From contig OX387190.1 of the NCBI GenBank assembly GCA_947561395.2, positions 11,154,858 to 11,218,857 of the forward strand: a stretch of 64,000 nt of DNA, in the 5' to 3' direction. Position 1 is the first letter of the stretch, and each line of letters begins with the position of its first letter. Positions 10,986 to 22,122 of this stretch are shown piece by piece. Origin of the DNA: Buxus sempervirens (lineage: Eukaryota > Streptophyta > Magnoliopsida > Buxales > Buxaceae). A model generated the notes under the pieces. It had not been told where the DNA came from and did not search any database. It saw only the letters and a program-made list of their open reading frames with translations. The translations under genes and the position numbers were made by a program.

Positions 10986-12719
10986 TATGTGAGATCAAAT
11001 TTGGACAGTAGCAGTTGCCACTTTGCCGTCCTGCCAGTCAGTGCCGGTTTCTCAAATAAATATTTCAGCGGGTCCATCCGGGATATCAATAGTGTGGAGT
11101 GACTAAGGAAATAATGCCTTAGCCTCTGAGTGGCCCACACTAGAGCACAACAAGTCTTCTCCAATGATGAATACTTGGCTTCATATTCCGTGAATTTTTT
11201 ACTCAGATAGTAAATTGCCCTTTCTTTTCTACCAGTCTTATCATACTGCCCCAAGACACATCCCATCGACGTTTCCAACACTGACAAGTACAGGATCAGC
11301 GGTCTTCCTGGAGTTGGTGGCACTAGCACAGGTGGGTTCAGCAAATACCTCTTTATTGTGTCAAATGCCTGCTGGCAGTCCTTATTCCAGACCGTAGGGT
11401 TATCTTTCCTCAAAAGTTTGAAAATTGGTTCACAGATAGCAGTGAGCTGTGCTATGAACCGGCTTATGTATTGAATCCTTCCAAGAAAGCCCCTGACTTC
11501 CTTCTCGGTTCTGGGTGCTGGCATTTCAATTATGGCCTTGGCTTTAGCCGGGTCAATTTCAATTCCTCTTCGGCTCACTATAAACCCCAGTAACTTCCCT
11601 GATGTAGCCCCAAAGACGCATTTAGCCGGGTTAAGCCGTAGACTGTACTTCCTGAGCCGATCAAACACTTTCTTCAGATTGATCAAGTGGTCCTCCTCTT
11701 TGCATGATTTGGCAATCATATCGTCCACGTAGACCTCCATCTCCTTATGGATCATGTCATGAAATAGTGCAGTCATGGCCCGCTGGTATGTTGCCCCAGC
11801 GTTCTTATGCCCAAACGGCATGACTGTATAGTGGAATGTGCCCCAAGGTGTGATAAATGCTGTTTTCTCTTGATCCTCCTTAGCCATCTTGATCTGATTA
11901 TATCCTGAGAAACCATCCATGAAGGAAAATAGGCTATGTACCGCAGTATTATCGACCAGAATGTCGATGTGTGGAAGCGGAAAATCGTCCTTTGGGCTTG
12001 CCCTGTTCAAGTCTCTATAGTCCACGCACATTCGGACCTTCCCGTCCTTCTTTGGTACCGGCACTATGTTTGCGAGCCACTCCGGGTACGTAGAGACTGC
12101 CAAAAATCCAGCTTGGAACTGTTTGACCACTTCATCCTTGACCTTCAGAGTCCACTCAGGTTTCAATCTTCTCAGCTTCTGCTTAATCGGCTTAACCCCT
12201 GGCAAAATTGGCAACTTGTGCACCACCATGTCAGTGTCCAACCCCGGCATGTCCCGATACGACCAAGCAAACACATCCTTGTAATCTGCCAAGAACTGTG
12301 ACATTTCATTTTTCTGCACATCAGACAAGCATGACCCGATTTTAACAATTTTTGGGTCCTCTTTGGTCCCAAGATTTATGGATATGGTCTCCTCAATATT
12401 AGGTTGGACCCCCCTTTCATGACGTTCTAATTGGTATTCAATTTCTTTTGGAACGTCTTCTTCTTTGACCTCGGTCTCTTCTTCGACCCCCATGAGATCA
12501 AAGTCGAGCTCAAGGTCGAAGTCATATTCAACCTGGTCCAATTCGGTCTGATTATATGGTTCATAAGTGGTTTGGACCTTTTTGAAAAATTTAAATTTTC
12601 TAGAAAAAATAGAAAAATCTTTTTGTGTTTTTTGCGGGCCTTCTAAACATAATTCCCCTGAAGACGAAGGCCCATTAGAACCTTCAGGGAAATGGCATTC
12701 CACTATTGGAGTTTTTTTT
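10986..12719 (-). pseudogene. TatM reverse transcriptase and degenerate Ty3-type RNase H
   Basis: Copies element RNA into DNA. Seen in order: an acidic linker, VVHKLPILPGVKPIKQKLRR, the fingers and palm motifs VPVPKKDGKVRMCVDYRDLN, FSFMDGFSGYNQIKM, TVMPFGHKNAGATYQ (the usual PFGL leucine is histidine here), and the catalytic YVDDM near 11,725. The following RNase H has LYLSVLETSMGCVLG, where the first catalytic aspartate position holds serine; such loss is usual where the second RNase H has taken over. The frame opens just upstream of an eight-A run (12,712-12,719 as T on the plus strand), which separates it from the protease frame. Confidence 0.92.
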
Positions 12720-15391
12720 GGAAGCCGTGTCAGTTTGCCACACAGACGCTGCTTCAAAGGTAAGGGGAGTTTCCTCCCAATTGTTCAGTACAAAATTTTG
12801 GGGAGCAGGGGAAATAGGGAAAGCCTGCTCCTCAAGCCCAGCATCCAATGCCATCATCACCGGGTGGGTACTGCCCTTTTCTGCTGCGGGGCCCAGTCCA
12901 GATATAACCTCATCCGGAATCTTTATTGCGGCCCAATCAATAAACGGCAGTTCCATGTTTGCCCTTGTCTTTTCGCCTTCAGTCATGGCGAAGAATGCCC
13001 CAATATCCTCAGAGAAGTCCACCTGCTGCTCGGGCTGTGGTCCAGGCCTATCCACTGCTCCCAGTATTGGAGATGGGTTGTAGGGTTGCAGGGCCGAAAC
13101 AAAAGGCTTTTGAAATGGGTTAATGTTTCGGTATGGAGGCTTGGACTGGTCCATGGGAGGAGTTATTTGGATTATATAGGAGGGTTTTGGAAAGTTCACC
13201 CTCAGATGCGGGAGTTTTCCTTTGCTTCTGCTCTCCCTTTCTTCGTGCTTCATTCTCCTCCAACCTCTGGGCTTGAAGCCCAACCCTACTTTAGGGACCA
13301 GTTTCTTAGCCGTGATTGGCTCCACCATCCCCTGCAGATTGATCCCCAGGCCTTTCCCTGGGTGAAAGTGGTATTTCTCCATTACTTTCTTAACCATTTT
13401 TTCTGCAGTGGTCCCCTTTTCCTTCTTTTTCTCACACCCCCAGGTATGTAATTGACCGCCTCAAATTGGAATGAGTGGAATGCAATCTTGTCGACAGTTA
13501 GGTCCACATTGATCAAGGGTACATCAGGTGACACGATGGGCGGTACCAAGTTTTCGGCTAGGACTGTTATCACCCTTTGCCCTCTTATGTACTTCACTCT
13601 TTGGTGGAGTGTGGATGGTATTGCCCTAGCCGAGTGTATCCACGGCCTTCCTAGGAGCAGATTGAATGCTGCGGGTATATCCATCACTTCAAATGTGATG
13701 TTAAAGATATTCGGCCCAATTGTGACCGACAGTTCAATCTCCCCTAGGGAGTGGGTCTTGGAGCTATCAAAAGCCCTAAATATCCGCCCATTTCGTTTGA
13801 TCCTTGACTGGTCCAGACCCAGCTTGGTAAAAGTGATTAACGGGCAAACGTTTAACGCTGACCCGTTGTCAATTAAAACCCGTGCAATCATGCAGCCCTT
13901 ACAAAGCACAGTGATGTGCAAAGGGTCCACATGATAACACCCACCTGGGCTGATCTCACCCTCTGAGAAACTTATCACATTATGTGACAAGATTTGACCA
14001 ACCATTTTGCCAAGCTGGTTTGGATCAATTGTCTGGGATACGTGTGCACTCTGTAGCACCCTCAACAATGCATCCCTATGCTTTTCAGAATTCAGCAAGA
14101 GGCCCAGTATTGAAATCTGGGCCGGGACCTTGTTTAGCTGATCCACAAGATTGAATTCACTCTTTTTTATTATTTTTATGAGGTCGGCTGCCTCATTTTC
14201 TGCACCCTGGGGGGTGTCTTCTCCTACTTTATTTTTTCCCTTCTGTTTTCTTTTTTCATTTTCTTTTTCTATTTTTTCTTTTTCTGCTTCTGTCTCCTTT
14301 TCCTTCTCTTCACCCCATGCACATCTCCCTGACCTCGTCATGAGGTTCACCTCCTCCTGGTTCTGGTCCCTGACCATTAGAACCGTAGCCGTGATTCCCT
14401 TGCTGTAGTTCCATGGTACAGCGGCCTCTGAATAGACTAATTTAGGGATGTCAACCACTAGTGGCTGGAGTTTGGACCGGGATGTATGGGCCGGTTTAGG
14501 GATAGTTTGGGCTGGCTGAACATTCACAACCAAGGGTTGAAGTTTGGAATTTGTGGGGACAGAAGAAGTGATGGAAGCAGTGGTGGGGTCAAGGTTGATG
14601 ACCAGTGGAGCCTTAGATGGCTTGGATGGTGAGCAAATGGGTGGACTGCAATTGAAGACCAATGGAGGCCTTGCAGTATTTATCTGGGCCATCAGAGAAG
14701 AGACCCGGTTTAAGGAGGAGCTTATGTCCTCAGCAGCAAGATTATTTTTTTGGGAGACCATGTTGATCTCCTCTTCGTCCTCCTCTTGGAAGAAATGGAC
14801 CTGGACTGTGGTCCCCACGGGTGCTATAAGCTGAGATGGGTCAAAAGCCCTTCTCGTGGTGGATATGGCCGTGATGGAGTTGGATGGGCCTGCCCCATTG
14901 TGGTACGGCAGAGGGTTCTGCCCAATAACATTTCCTGACGGGGCGGGTGCAGCCGTGTTAAAGACCAAAGCCTTCTGGTCCAACAGGTCCTGGACCGCAT
15001 GCTTCAGCACCCAGCAGTTATCTGTAGAGTGCCCTGGTGCACCCATGTGGAAGTCACAGGTGGCTGCCGGATCATAATTCCTCCCCTTCGGGGCATTTGG
15101 GTTAGGCTCCTTCAGAGTCAAGTATTCCCCTTTCAGCAGGGTTGGCAGTAGTTGGGACAGAGATATCGGGAGAGGAGTGAAGACTCGGTTCTTCCTTGCT
15201 GCGAACCAGGCATCCCGCTCCTCCTTAGTAAAGGTCCTCCTTGTGTTAGCTGGCACAGAGGGAGAGAAGTTGACATTCAGCGGGGTTTGGTACGACTTCT
15301 GGGCCTGCTGGGCCTGTTGTGGTGCCGAGATGTTCACATGAAGTGGCTTCTTGGCTGGAGGAGCCTGGACCAGGTTCACCTCCCCTTCTTT
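12720..15391 (-). pseudogene. TatM gag C-terminus, aspartic protease and G-patch
   Basis: The gag tail contains the zinc knuckle CDFHMGAPGHSTDNC. The protease follows with VLIDNGSALNVCPL (DNG in place of DTG/DSG, usual in Tat elements) and the LLGRPWIHSARA flap-to-C-terminal stretch. Next is a glycine-rich G-patch (KYHFHPGKGLGINLQG, then VGLGFKPRGW), an RNA-binding type module between protease and reverse transcriptase. A one-base gain in the C-run at 13,437-13,441 (plus strand) breaks the frame between protease and G-patch. The linker to pol ends at the homopolymer at 12,712-12,719. Confidence 0.88.
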
Positions 15392-16078
15392 TCAGGCCCC
15401 CGTCTTTTTAAATCCGGCCCCTTTCTTTTGGGCCATGGAGGCCGAGGAATCAGACTGCCCAGTCAAAGTAGAGTAGTCTATCAGCCTTCCTGACCTGACC
15501 CCTTCCTCGATCCGGTCCGCCACTTGTACCAAGGCAGCAAAGTTGGTGGTGATCTGGCCCACCAGATGGTTGTAAAAAGGCTGCCCCAGTGTGCCCATAA
15601 ATGTGGAGATCATCTCCGGCTCTTGCATAGGTGGCCTGACCTGGGAGGCGGCCTCTCTCCACCTCTTGGCGTATTGTCGTACTGGCTCATCTTTGCCCTT
15701 GGTCATCCTCATCATGTCGTACCGGTCTGGCACAATCTCCGAGTTGAACTTGTACTGGTCCAACAAAGCATCGGCCAGGTCCTTCCACCTCCTGATCCTT
15801 CCATGGTCCACTGTAGCGAACCACCGAAGGGCTGACCCGGTCAGACTCCTCTGGAAGAGCCGGATCAGTATGCCATCATCCCGGCCAAATTGGCATAGGG
15901 CCCCGCAGTATAGTTTCAAATGGCTTAATGGGCAGCCCGTGCCATCAAATTTGTCGAAGTCTGGGCACCTGAACTTAGCCGGTAGACAGACGTCCGGGTA
16001 CATGCACAGGTCTTCGAAGGTGGTGCCTGCATGGCTGCCTTCCCCCTTCACTTCCTTCAGCTCTGCCTGGATCATCTC
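15392..16078 (-). pseudogene. TatM gag, central part
   Basis: Capsid part of gag: YPDVCLPAKFRCPDFDKFDG, then LKLYCGALCQFGRDDGI, LFQRSLTGSALRWFATVDHG and VRQYAKRWREAASQVRPP, the retrotransposon gag domain that builds the particle shell. It ends at an in-frame TGA (15,392-15,394); the next codons continue the same frame into the protease section, so this is a single nonsense change or, less likely, a readthrough stop. At 16,078 the coding sequence is cut by TatP, and the N-terminal piece continues at 31,608. Confidence 0.92.
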
Positions 16079-16179
16079 TGTAGACACCCCAAATTGCACT
16101 AAAAATGAGAAAATAATTGAAAATATTAATTGGAATTTAAAACAGGCCAAAATTCATGAACATCAATAATTTAAGCCTG

Positions 16180-16284
16180 GACCGTAGTATATCTACCGGC
16201 TAAGCGCGCCCGAATTTTGAATACGGGCACGCAGCGCCCGTAATACATATACGGACATCGTGGGACCGTAAATCATTTACGGGC
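16180..16284. promoter_or_regulatory. Phased half-site array in TatP U3
   Basis: Eight 7-bp half-sites start at 16180, 16194, 16208, 16222, 16236, 16250, 16264 and 16278. Spacing is exactly 14 bp and orientation alternates (GACCGTA or GCCCGTA, then TACGGGC or TACGGAC), giving four dyads of 7-7-7 at a 28-bp period. It lies about 200 bp upstream of the TATA box. The second half-site is mutated (TACCGGC) but is TACGGGC in the 3' LTR (array 29,923-30,027). Confidence 0.88.
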
Positions 16285-16484
16285 ATTCTAGACTCGTGCG
16301 AGTTTTATTCTTCTCTCGATTTCTGAGCCTTATCTTTAGCCCAATATCCCTTTAAATGAGCGAATTATATATTTTATTCGTGCGAAATATCTTTGTGGAT
16401 AAAGGATAGGCATTATCTTGTATTTAACTCAAACTGAAACTCTATCTTGCCAAACCTTGGACCAACCATACCCCTGTGCTTGCC

Positions 16485-16492
16485 TATAAATA
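16485..16492 (+). promoter_or_regulatory. TATA box of TatP 5' LTR
   Basis: TATAAATA in the context TGCCTATAAATAGAGGCTCT, a near-ideal plant TATA box; the 3' LTR has the same at 30,228-30,235. The transcript would start about 30 bp downstream, near 16,520. Confidence 0.75.
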
Positions 16493-16586
16493 GAGGCTCT
16501 CTCCTCTAGCTAAGGGCCACGAAATTTTGAAGAATCAAAAGCTCCAAGAGAAGGAAAGGAATCCCTGCTGCTCTGCCTGCTCAATC

Positions 16587-16595
16587 CAGGTAAGT
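16587..16595 (+). promoter_or_regulatory. Conserved splice donor in the LTR
   Basis: CAG/GTAAGT, a perfect plant 5' splice site about 100 bp after the TATA box. It is present at the same place in the TatP 3' LTR (30,330), S1 (near 37,910), S2 (near 60,818) and, as CAG/GTAAG, in both TatM LTRs. A possible acceptor lies just before gag at 20,428. Confidence 0.55.
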
Positions 16596-17876
16596 CCCCT
16601 ATCCTTTTTTATTTTCTGTCTTCAATTCTAGAAGTAATAGGATCATCTCTATTGCTGTAGAATAAGGCCATATCTGTTTTGTATTCCTAAACCTGCCTCC
16701 AAGTACCTCAAGGGTCTCTCTAGCCGTAAAACGTGAAGAGAGAACTAAGGGAAAGGGGAACAGGTGGATCCCTAGAATAGAACCCCATATCTGTTTTTTC
16801 ATAGAATAAGGCCTTTGATTGTGTTTGTGTAACCAAACCTATCTCCAAGTACCTCAAGAGTCTCTCTAGCCGTAAAACGTGAAGAGAGAACTAGGGAAAA
16901 GGGGAACAGGTGGATCCGTAGGGTAGACCCCCATGTGTTCTAACTTGTGAGATGTGGTTGTTTTAAATATCCTGATCATGTTTTAATGCTTTTTATGATG
17001 AATCTGAATGACTAACATGAATCTATGATGTTTATAGCATGAGATCCCCTCTTTTTGACAAAATTTGGATTTTTGCCACTTTTGCACCTACAGCACTGTT
17101 TTCGTGATTTTTGTGATTTTAGGCTAGGATCTTGGATTTATCATGATCAATATGGTAGATCTGAATCCAGAAGCCTGAAAATAAATTCTAGGATTTCATG
17201 ATATGGTTTTTAAATTGTTTTTCATTATTAAGAGAAGACCTTACGGTCTAAATTCTCCCCTTTTGGTGTTCTTCATCAACGTGGGTATTTTTGGTTTTTA
17301 TTTTCTGATTTAACGTGAAATTTGGGCTTTATCTATATCCTGGACTATTCAAGTTCAATTTTGAAATATTTTATAAAATTCATATTTTTCTAGATTTCTA
17401 GAATTTAACTTGAAGCCAGATTTTTGGATTTTTCACTTTAAATTGATTTTATTTGATTTTATCTTAATTTTGTTTTGATCATGAAACCCTAGGAATGGTA
17501 TGATCATGTTTGATAGTTCTGGATCAATCAGACTATTCATATGAAAAAACCATATATTTTTGCCTTTTTTGTGATTTTGTGTGATTTTTATAGCAAGCTT
17601 TTTCCTTTATTTTAACATGAACAAATACCTGGCAACCACCTTTTGTGGATGAATAGGGGTGCCTAACACCTTCCCCTGTTCATAACTTAATCCCCTTACC
17701 CATCTCTGGTTGTTTTTTTAGGAGGGATATTTTGCCCTAAAATTTGCCTTTTGTGCTTATTTAATATTTTGGTGTCCATTCACACCTAAATTGAATGGTG
17801 GCGACTCTTTGTTTTATTTAATCCCGTGTGATGATTGAGGAAACCATTAAATTGATTTTTTTCCATGTCTCACAAC

Positions 17877-17895
17877 TGGCGACTCTGCTGGGGAC
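17877..17895 (+). other. Primer binding site of TatP
   Basis: TGGCGACTCTGCTGGGGAC, two bases after the LTR. This type of site is used by Tat/Ogre elements and is probably complementary to the 3' end of a tRNA-Arg; the tRNA was not checked. TatM has the identical site. Confidence 0.85.
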
Positions 17896-19095
17896 TTGTG
17901 GATTTGAGCCTTTTGGTGTTTAGTTCATGTTTTTGATTTTTTTGATTTGCTTGCTATTTTGTGTTCTTAAGCATGTTGAATATGTTTTAAATCTGAATTA
18001 TTGCTTAGGAATTCATGGGGGTAGAAACATGCTTAATTGTGATTTATAGGATTATTTCTACAAACATGCGTAGGGGAGGTCCGTTTTGCTAAACCATGCT
18101 TATTTCTTGCTATATTTTTATGATAGCATGTTTTAATTTTCAGCATGATCTCCATGATGATTTTGGGTGTATAACATGATCATATGTTTGCATGATAGAT
18201 GATTTTTTTATGAGCATGTTTTAGGTGCTATAGGATTGCTTTATTTACTTGTTTATTTTAAATATGCTTTCCTATTATGCCTTGGTTTGTTTATGCATGG
18301 CTGCGAAAAGAGTGGCAAGGGTTTGGGACGTTGTGAATGCACCCTATTTTTACAATGCACTGTGCACCTTTTACTTTTACACAGCCTACCCTTAACCTAT
18401 AGGAAGTTGAACCCGAATGTGTGTAGCTTGGCGCAACGAGGTTGATACTTCGGAAAGCGAAAGTGAAAACATTCACCTTAGAACTTTGAGCTAATGATGT
18501 GATGATAACGTGGATCTGGGATTCTGGTCATCACTAGGCTTGAGTGCTAAGTTGCCATTAAGCCAAAACCCAAAACCCCTACGCTTGAAGGTGGAGTTAC
18601 ACGTTTTTGGCTAAAGTATACAATTACGTGGGGATATGGGTTTGTATGATTGTGGGAAGACCGTGTGCATGGCTTACAAACCAGGGCATAATGCGGATAC
18701 CATATTGAAGGTAAACAAGGTAACAAGGTAATCCTATTGTTTTGCATTATTTTCATGTCATAGGGGTGTCATGGTACCTATTGGTTCGGGATAAAATTGG
18801 TCCCAAAATTTACATGTTTTTAAAATTGGTGCAGCCCATAGGAAGAGTCTCTAACTCTGTTTAGAATCAATCCTACTCGATGTTCATACAAGATTCAACC
18901 AAAGGGTACCAAATTCTTGAGTATGGTGTCAATTTGGAGGGTACATGTGCCCTCCCAAACATGGGTTTTAGTAAAAAGGCCAAGGTCCACTTTGGGACAG
19001 TTTAGAAGCTCTGTACTGGGTGAACCGTATGTTTGGATGAGCAATTAAAGTGATCAAACCACTAAAAACTGGAAAAATATAACAGGGTTCCGTAA
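17896..19095 (+). other. TatP leader, first part, with conserved non-coding block
   Basis: No open frame is shared with TatM, yet about 320 bp (18,408-18,725) is closely similar to the TatM leader (33,845-34,185, minus strand). The best-kept core is GTGTAGCTTGGCGCA and then CTTCGGAAAGCGAAAGTG. It also contains the line GCCAAAACCCAAAA and a CGCTTGAAGGTGGAG box. Conservation without coding suggests an RNA or DNA signal such as packaging, dimerisation or translation. Confidence 0.6.
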
Positions 19096-19228
19096 AACCG
19101 CATTTAGTACACGGGCTGGGCTTGCCCGTATTGGTTATACGGGCTAGGCTCGCCCGTGGATTGCATACGGTCACAGCTTGCTCGTAATTTGAATACGGGC
19201 AGGGCTGGACCGTACTGTGTATACGGTT
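19096..19228. promoter_or_regulatory. Phased half-site array in TatP leader
   Basis: Five dyads with first arms at 19096, 19124, 19152, 19180 and 19208 and second arms 14 bp later, the same 28-bp period and consensus (GCCCGTA-N7-TACGGGC) as in the LTR. The spacer sequences differ from those in the LTR, so this is not a simple recent copy of the U3 segment. Confidence 0.88.
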
Positions 19229-19399
19229 TTCTCTGAATATTCAACTTTAATCAGTTTTTTTTTTACTAAAATCTTCCTTTAAACCTGAAATAATGATGAA
19301 GGGAAACAAGTTTGAATAAAATGCTTCAAAAAAAAAAAACAAACAAACAAACAAACAAACAAAATAATTAAAAGAAAAAAAAATGTGAGAGAAAGGTTC

Positions 19400-20240
19400 C
19401 TAGGGCTTCTGCAAGCCTTTGAATTTCAGATTTTTTCAAAAACTCCTGGGCCCCTGAAAGCCTTTGAATTTCAGATTTTTCAAAATATCCCTGGGCCTCT
19501 GAAAGCCTTTGAATTTCAGATTTTTCAAAAAAATCCTCGGGCCTCTGAAAGCCTTTGAATTTCAGATTTTTCAAAAAAATCCTCGGGCCTCTGAAAGCCT
19601 TTGAATTTCAGATTTTTCAAAAAAATCCTTGGGCCTCTGAAAGCCTTTGAATTTCAGAACTTTTTGGCCTCTGAAAGCCTTTGAATTTCAGACTTTTTTC
19701 TTTTGGGCCTCTGAAAGCCTTTGAATTTCAGAACTTTTCCTTTTGGGCCTCTGAAAGTCTTTGAATTTCAGAACTTTTCCTTTTGGGCCTCTGAAAGCCT
19801 TTGAATTTCAGAACTTTTCCTTTTGGGCCTCTGAAAGCCTTTGAATTTCAGAACTTTTCCTTTTGGGCCTCTGAAAGCCTTTGAATTTCAGAACTTTTCC
19901 TTTTGGGCCTCTGAAAGCCTTTGAATTTCAGATCTTTTGGGCCTCTGAAAGCCTTTGAATTTCAGAACTTTTGGGCCTCTGAAAGCCTTTGAATTTCAGA
20001 CTTTTTTTCAAAATATCCCTGGGCCTCTGAAAGCCTTTGAATTTCAGACTTTCATCAAACTTCTGGGCCTCTGAAAGCCTCTGAATTTCAGACCTTTTCC
20101 AAAAACCCCCCGGGCCTCTGAAAGCCTCTGAATTTCAGACCTTTTCCAAAAACCCCCCGGGCCTCTGGAAGCCCTTGAATTTCAGACCTTTTTCAAAAAC
20201 CCCCCGGGCCTCTGAAAGCCTTTGAATTTCAGATCTTTCT
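19400..20240 (+). repeat. Minisatellite in TatP leader, about 20 copies
   Basis: Units of about 32-48 bp share GGGCCTCTGAAAGCCTTTGAATTTCAGA (split here: GGGCCTCTGAAAG, then CCTTTGAATTTCAGA). The core CTGAAA ... TTTCAG is an inverted repeat and could form a small hairpin in each unit. Unit length varies through T and A runs between cores. One copy of the sequence that forms the TatM array (GGAAGCCCTAGAATATTCC) lies directly after it at about 20,260. Confidence 0.9.
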
Positions 20241-20391
20241 CTCTTTTGTGGGACCTGTCGGAAGCCCTAGAATATTCCAACGATTCAAAAAAAAAAAAAA
20301 AAAAGGGAAGCAAATAAAGAAAAGAAACAAATCCAAACTCGTGTTCACCCAGCTTGCACATAGGCATTCTTAGGCATGTGAATGAGATTAA

Positions 20392-22122
20392 ATGGACACT
20401 GATATTTTTTCCTTTACCTTGTCGCCAGGTACTAATACACTTGCAATCATAGCTCCTGTAACCAGATCAAGAGCTCGAGCCATGAATCCCATTGAAGATG
20501 AAGTTGACGCTCCTCATCCAGATGTTGTTCTACTCCAAGAACAAGTGGCAGGACTAGCCCGAATGCTAGAGAACATACTGTCAGTACAGGCCCAACAAGT
20601 GCAGGCCCAACAAATGCAGGCCCAGAACCAGGCATCCACATCCAACCCTGCACCTCCACCCCAAGTCAACGTCCCACCTCCAGTGCAACCAACTCCTGAA
20701 CCCGTCTATGAACCCACCCCTGAACCTATACTGACCAGGGATGAGACAACTGAATCAAACAAGGAAAAGGAAAGGATAAGGGAAGAGGTTGAAAGAAAGT
20801 TCATGCATAAGCTAGAAATGATCCAAGATGAACTAAGGGAAGTCAAAGGGGTAAACAACTTTGGAGGCACCAATTTTGAAGACCTGTGCCTATACCCCAA
20901 TGTTAACCTGCCGGTTAAGTTTAAGTGCCCAGACTTGGACAAGTATGATGGCACTGGTTGCCCCATGAGCCACCTAAAGTTGTATTGCGGTGCCCTATGC
21001 CAGTTCGGGCAGGATGAAGGTATTTTGATCCAACTTTTTCAAAGGAGCCTGACTGGAACCGCATTAAGATGGTTCGCCACTCTGGACCATGGAAAGATCA
21101 AAAGATGGAAGGACCTAGCCGATGCCTTCCTGGCTCAATACCGATTCAATTCAGAGATCATGCCAGATAGGTACGACGTCATGAGAATGAGCAAAGGAAG
21201 GGAAGAGACTGTCAGGCAATATGCCAAGAGGTGGAGGGAGACGGCCTCCCAGGTCAGGCCACCCATGCTAGAACAGGAAATGATTTCTACTTTCATAAGC
21301 ACTTTGGGTCAACCATTCTACAGCCACTTGGTGGGTCAGACCACCACTAATTTTGCAGCTTTGGTTCAGGTGGCTGACCGAATTGAGGATGGAATAAGGT
21401 CAGGTAAGATAATTGACCACTCTGCCATGGTTAGCCAGCAGGACCCCAACCTAAAGAAAGGAAGCGGGACAAAAAAGAATGGGAACAAGAAGGAGGGTGA
21501 AGTAAACATGGTACAGCCACCATCTGGCCCTAACAAGCCCATACAAATCAACGTACCTGCACATTTTCCTACCCCACCAGCGTCATCCCAGGCCCCCATG
21601 AGGGTTAATGTTCCAGCAGCACCTTCAGACCAAAGAAGGGTTTTTACCAAAGAGGAAAAGGATGCCTATTTTGCAGCAAGAAGAAATAGGGTTTTCACCC
21701 CTATTCCAATGACTCCCTCTCAATTGCTGCCCACTTTATTGCAAGGAGGGTATATCACCTTAAGAGAACCTAATCCGAATGCATCTAAGGGGAGAAATTT
21801 TGACCCCTCCACCACTTGTGATTACCATATGGGTGCACCTGGGCACCCTACAGACAAGTGCTGGCCTTTGAAACATGCCATTCAAGACCTACTAGACCAG
21901 AATACCTTGTCTTTCAATACAGGGGCTCCCAATCCTCCAAGAACCGATATTGGACAAAACCCACTGCCCCAGCATCACGGGGCAGGCCCATCTAATGTCA
22001 TAGGAATCATCTCTTCTGACAAAATAACCTTTGACCCATCCCAATTAATTGCTCCCATAGGGACAACGGTCAAAGTATACTTTGACAGGAGAAGTGAAGG
22101 CAAAGAAATAAATATGATTTAA
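20392..22122 (+). CDS. TatP gag polyprotein
   Basis: Forms the virus-like particle. The frame is open from 20,392, but I prefer the ATG at 20,482, the one kept in TatM (31,942) and the first after the candidate splice acceptor. A Gln/Pro-rich N-terminus (QAQQVQAQQMQAQ) and a charged helix are followed by the gag capsid domain (LKLYCGALCQFGQDEGI, LFQRSLTGTALRWFATLDHG, VRQYAKRWRETASQV; about residues 185-300 of the open frame) and a zinc knuckle CDYHMGAPGHPTDKC (about residues 475-489). It ends at a TAA (22,120-22,122). The same frame continues beyond it with sequence homologous to TatM, where no stop exists here, so the TAA is a nonsense mutation and not the natural gag end. Confidence 0.9.
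   Translation: MDTDIFSFTLSPGTNTLAIIAPVTRSRARAMNPIEDEVDAPHPDVVLLQEQVAGLARMLENILSVQAQQVQAQQMQAQNQASTSNPAPPPQVNVPPPVQPTPEPVYEPTPEPILTRDETTESNKEKERIREEVERKFMHKLEMIQDELREVKGVNNFGGTNFEDLCLYPNVNLPVKFKCPDLDKYDGTGCPMSHLKLYCGALCQFGQDEGILIQLFQRSLTGTALRWFATLDHGKIKRWKDLADAFLAQYRFNSEIMPDRYDVMRMSKGREETVRQYAKRWRETASQVRPPMLEQEMISTFISTLGQPFYSHLVGQTTTNFAALVQVADRIEDGIRSGKIIDHSAMVSQQDPNLKKGSGTKKNGNKKEGEVNMVQPPSGPNKPIQINVPAHFPTPPASSQAPMRVNVPAAPSDQRRVFTKEEKDAYFAARRNRVFTPIPMTPSQLLPTLLQGGYITLREPNPNASKGRNFDPSTTCDYHMGAPGHPTDKCWPLKHAIQDLLDQNTLSFNTGAPNPPRTDIGQNPLPQHHGAGPSNVIGIISSDKITFDPSQLIAPIGTTVKVYFDRRSEGKEINMI
20421..20430 (+). promoter_or_regulatory. Candidate splice acceptor before TatP gag
   Basis: TTTTTTCCTTTACCTTGTCGCCAG ends at 20,428 (pyrimidine-rich, then CAG), 53 bp before the conserved gag ATG at 20,482. 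TatM has CAACCCAG at the aligned place. With the LTR donor it would define an intron of about 3.8 kb that removes primer site, leader dyads and minisatellite. The acceptor is only moderately good. Confidence 0.35.

Larger units (their letters stand above)
16079..17874 (+). repeat. TatP 5' LTR
   Basis: 1796 bp, TGTAGACACC to TCTCACA. Order: phased half-sites (16,180-16,284), TATAAATA (16,485), a splice donor CAG/GTAAGT (16,587-16,595), and two tandem copies (about 16,690-16,770 and 16,835-16,915) of a segment containing CTAGCCGTAAAACGTGAAG and GGGGAACAGGTGGATCC. The GGTGCCTAACACC box is near 17,660. The duplicated segment occurs once or twice in every Tat LTR of the window. Confidence 0.92.

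Noticed and set aside
12567-13451. Plus-strand 294-codon frame opposite TatM protease and G-patch
   Set aside because: Shadow of the minus-strand coding sequence; no recognisable domain.
15591-16169. Plus-strand 192-codon frame opposite TatM gag
   Set aside because: Shadow of gag; it also runs across the TatP insertion border.
16180-16284. CRISPR-like repeat and spacer pattern (28-bp period)
   Set aside because: Eukaryotic transposon DNA; the units are dyads with 7-bp spacers, and no cas genes are present.
17877-17895. tRNA gene
   Set aside because: Only a 19-base complement to a tRNA 3' end, the primer site of the retrotransposon.
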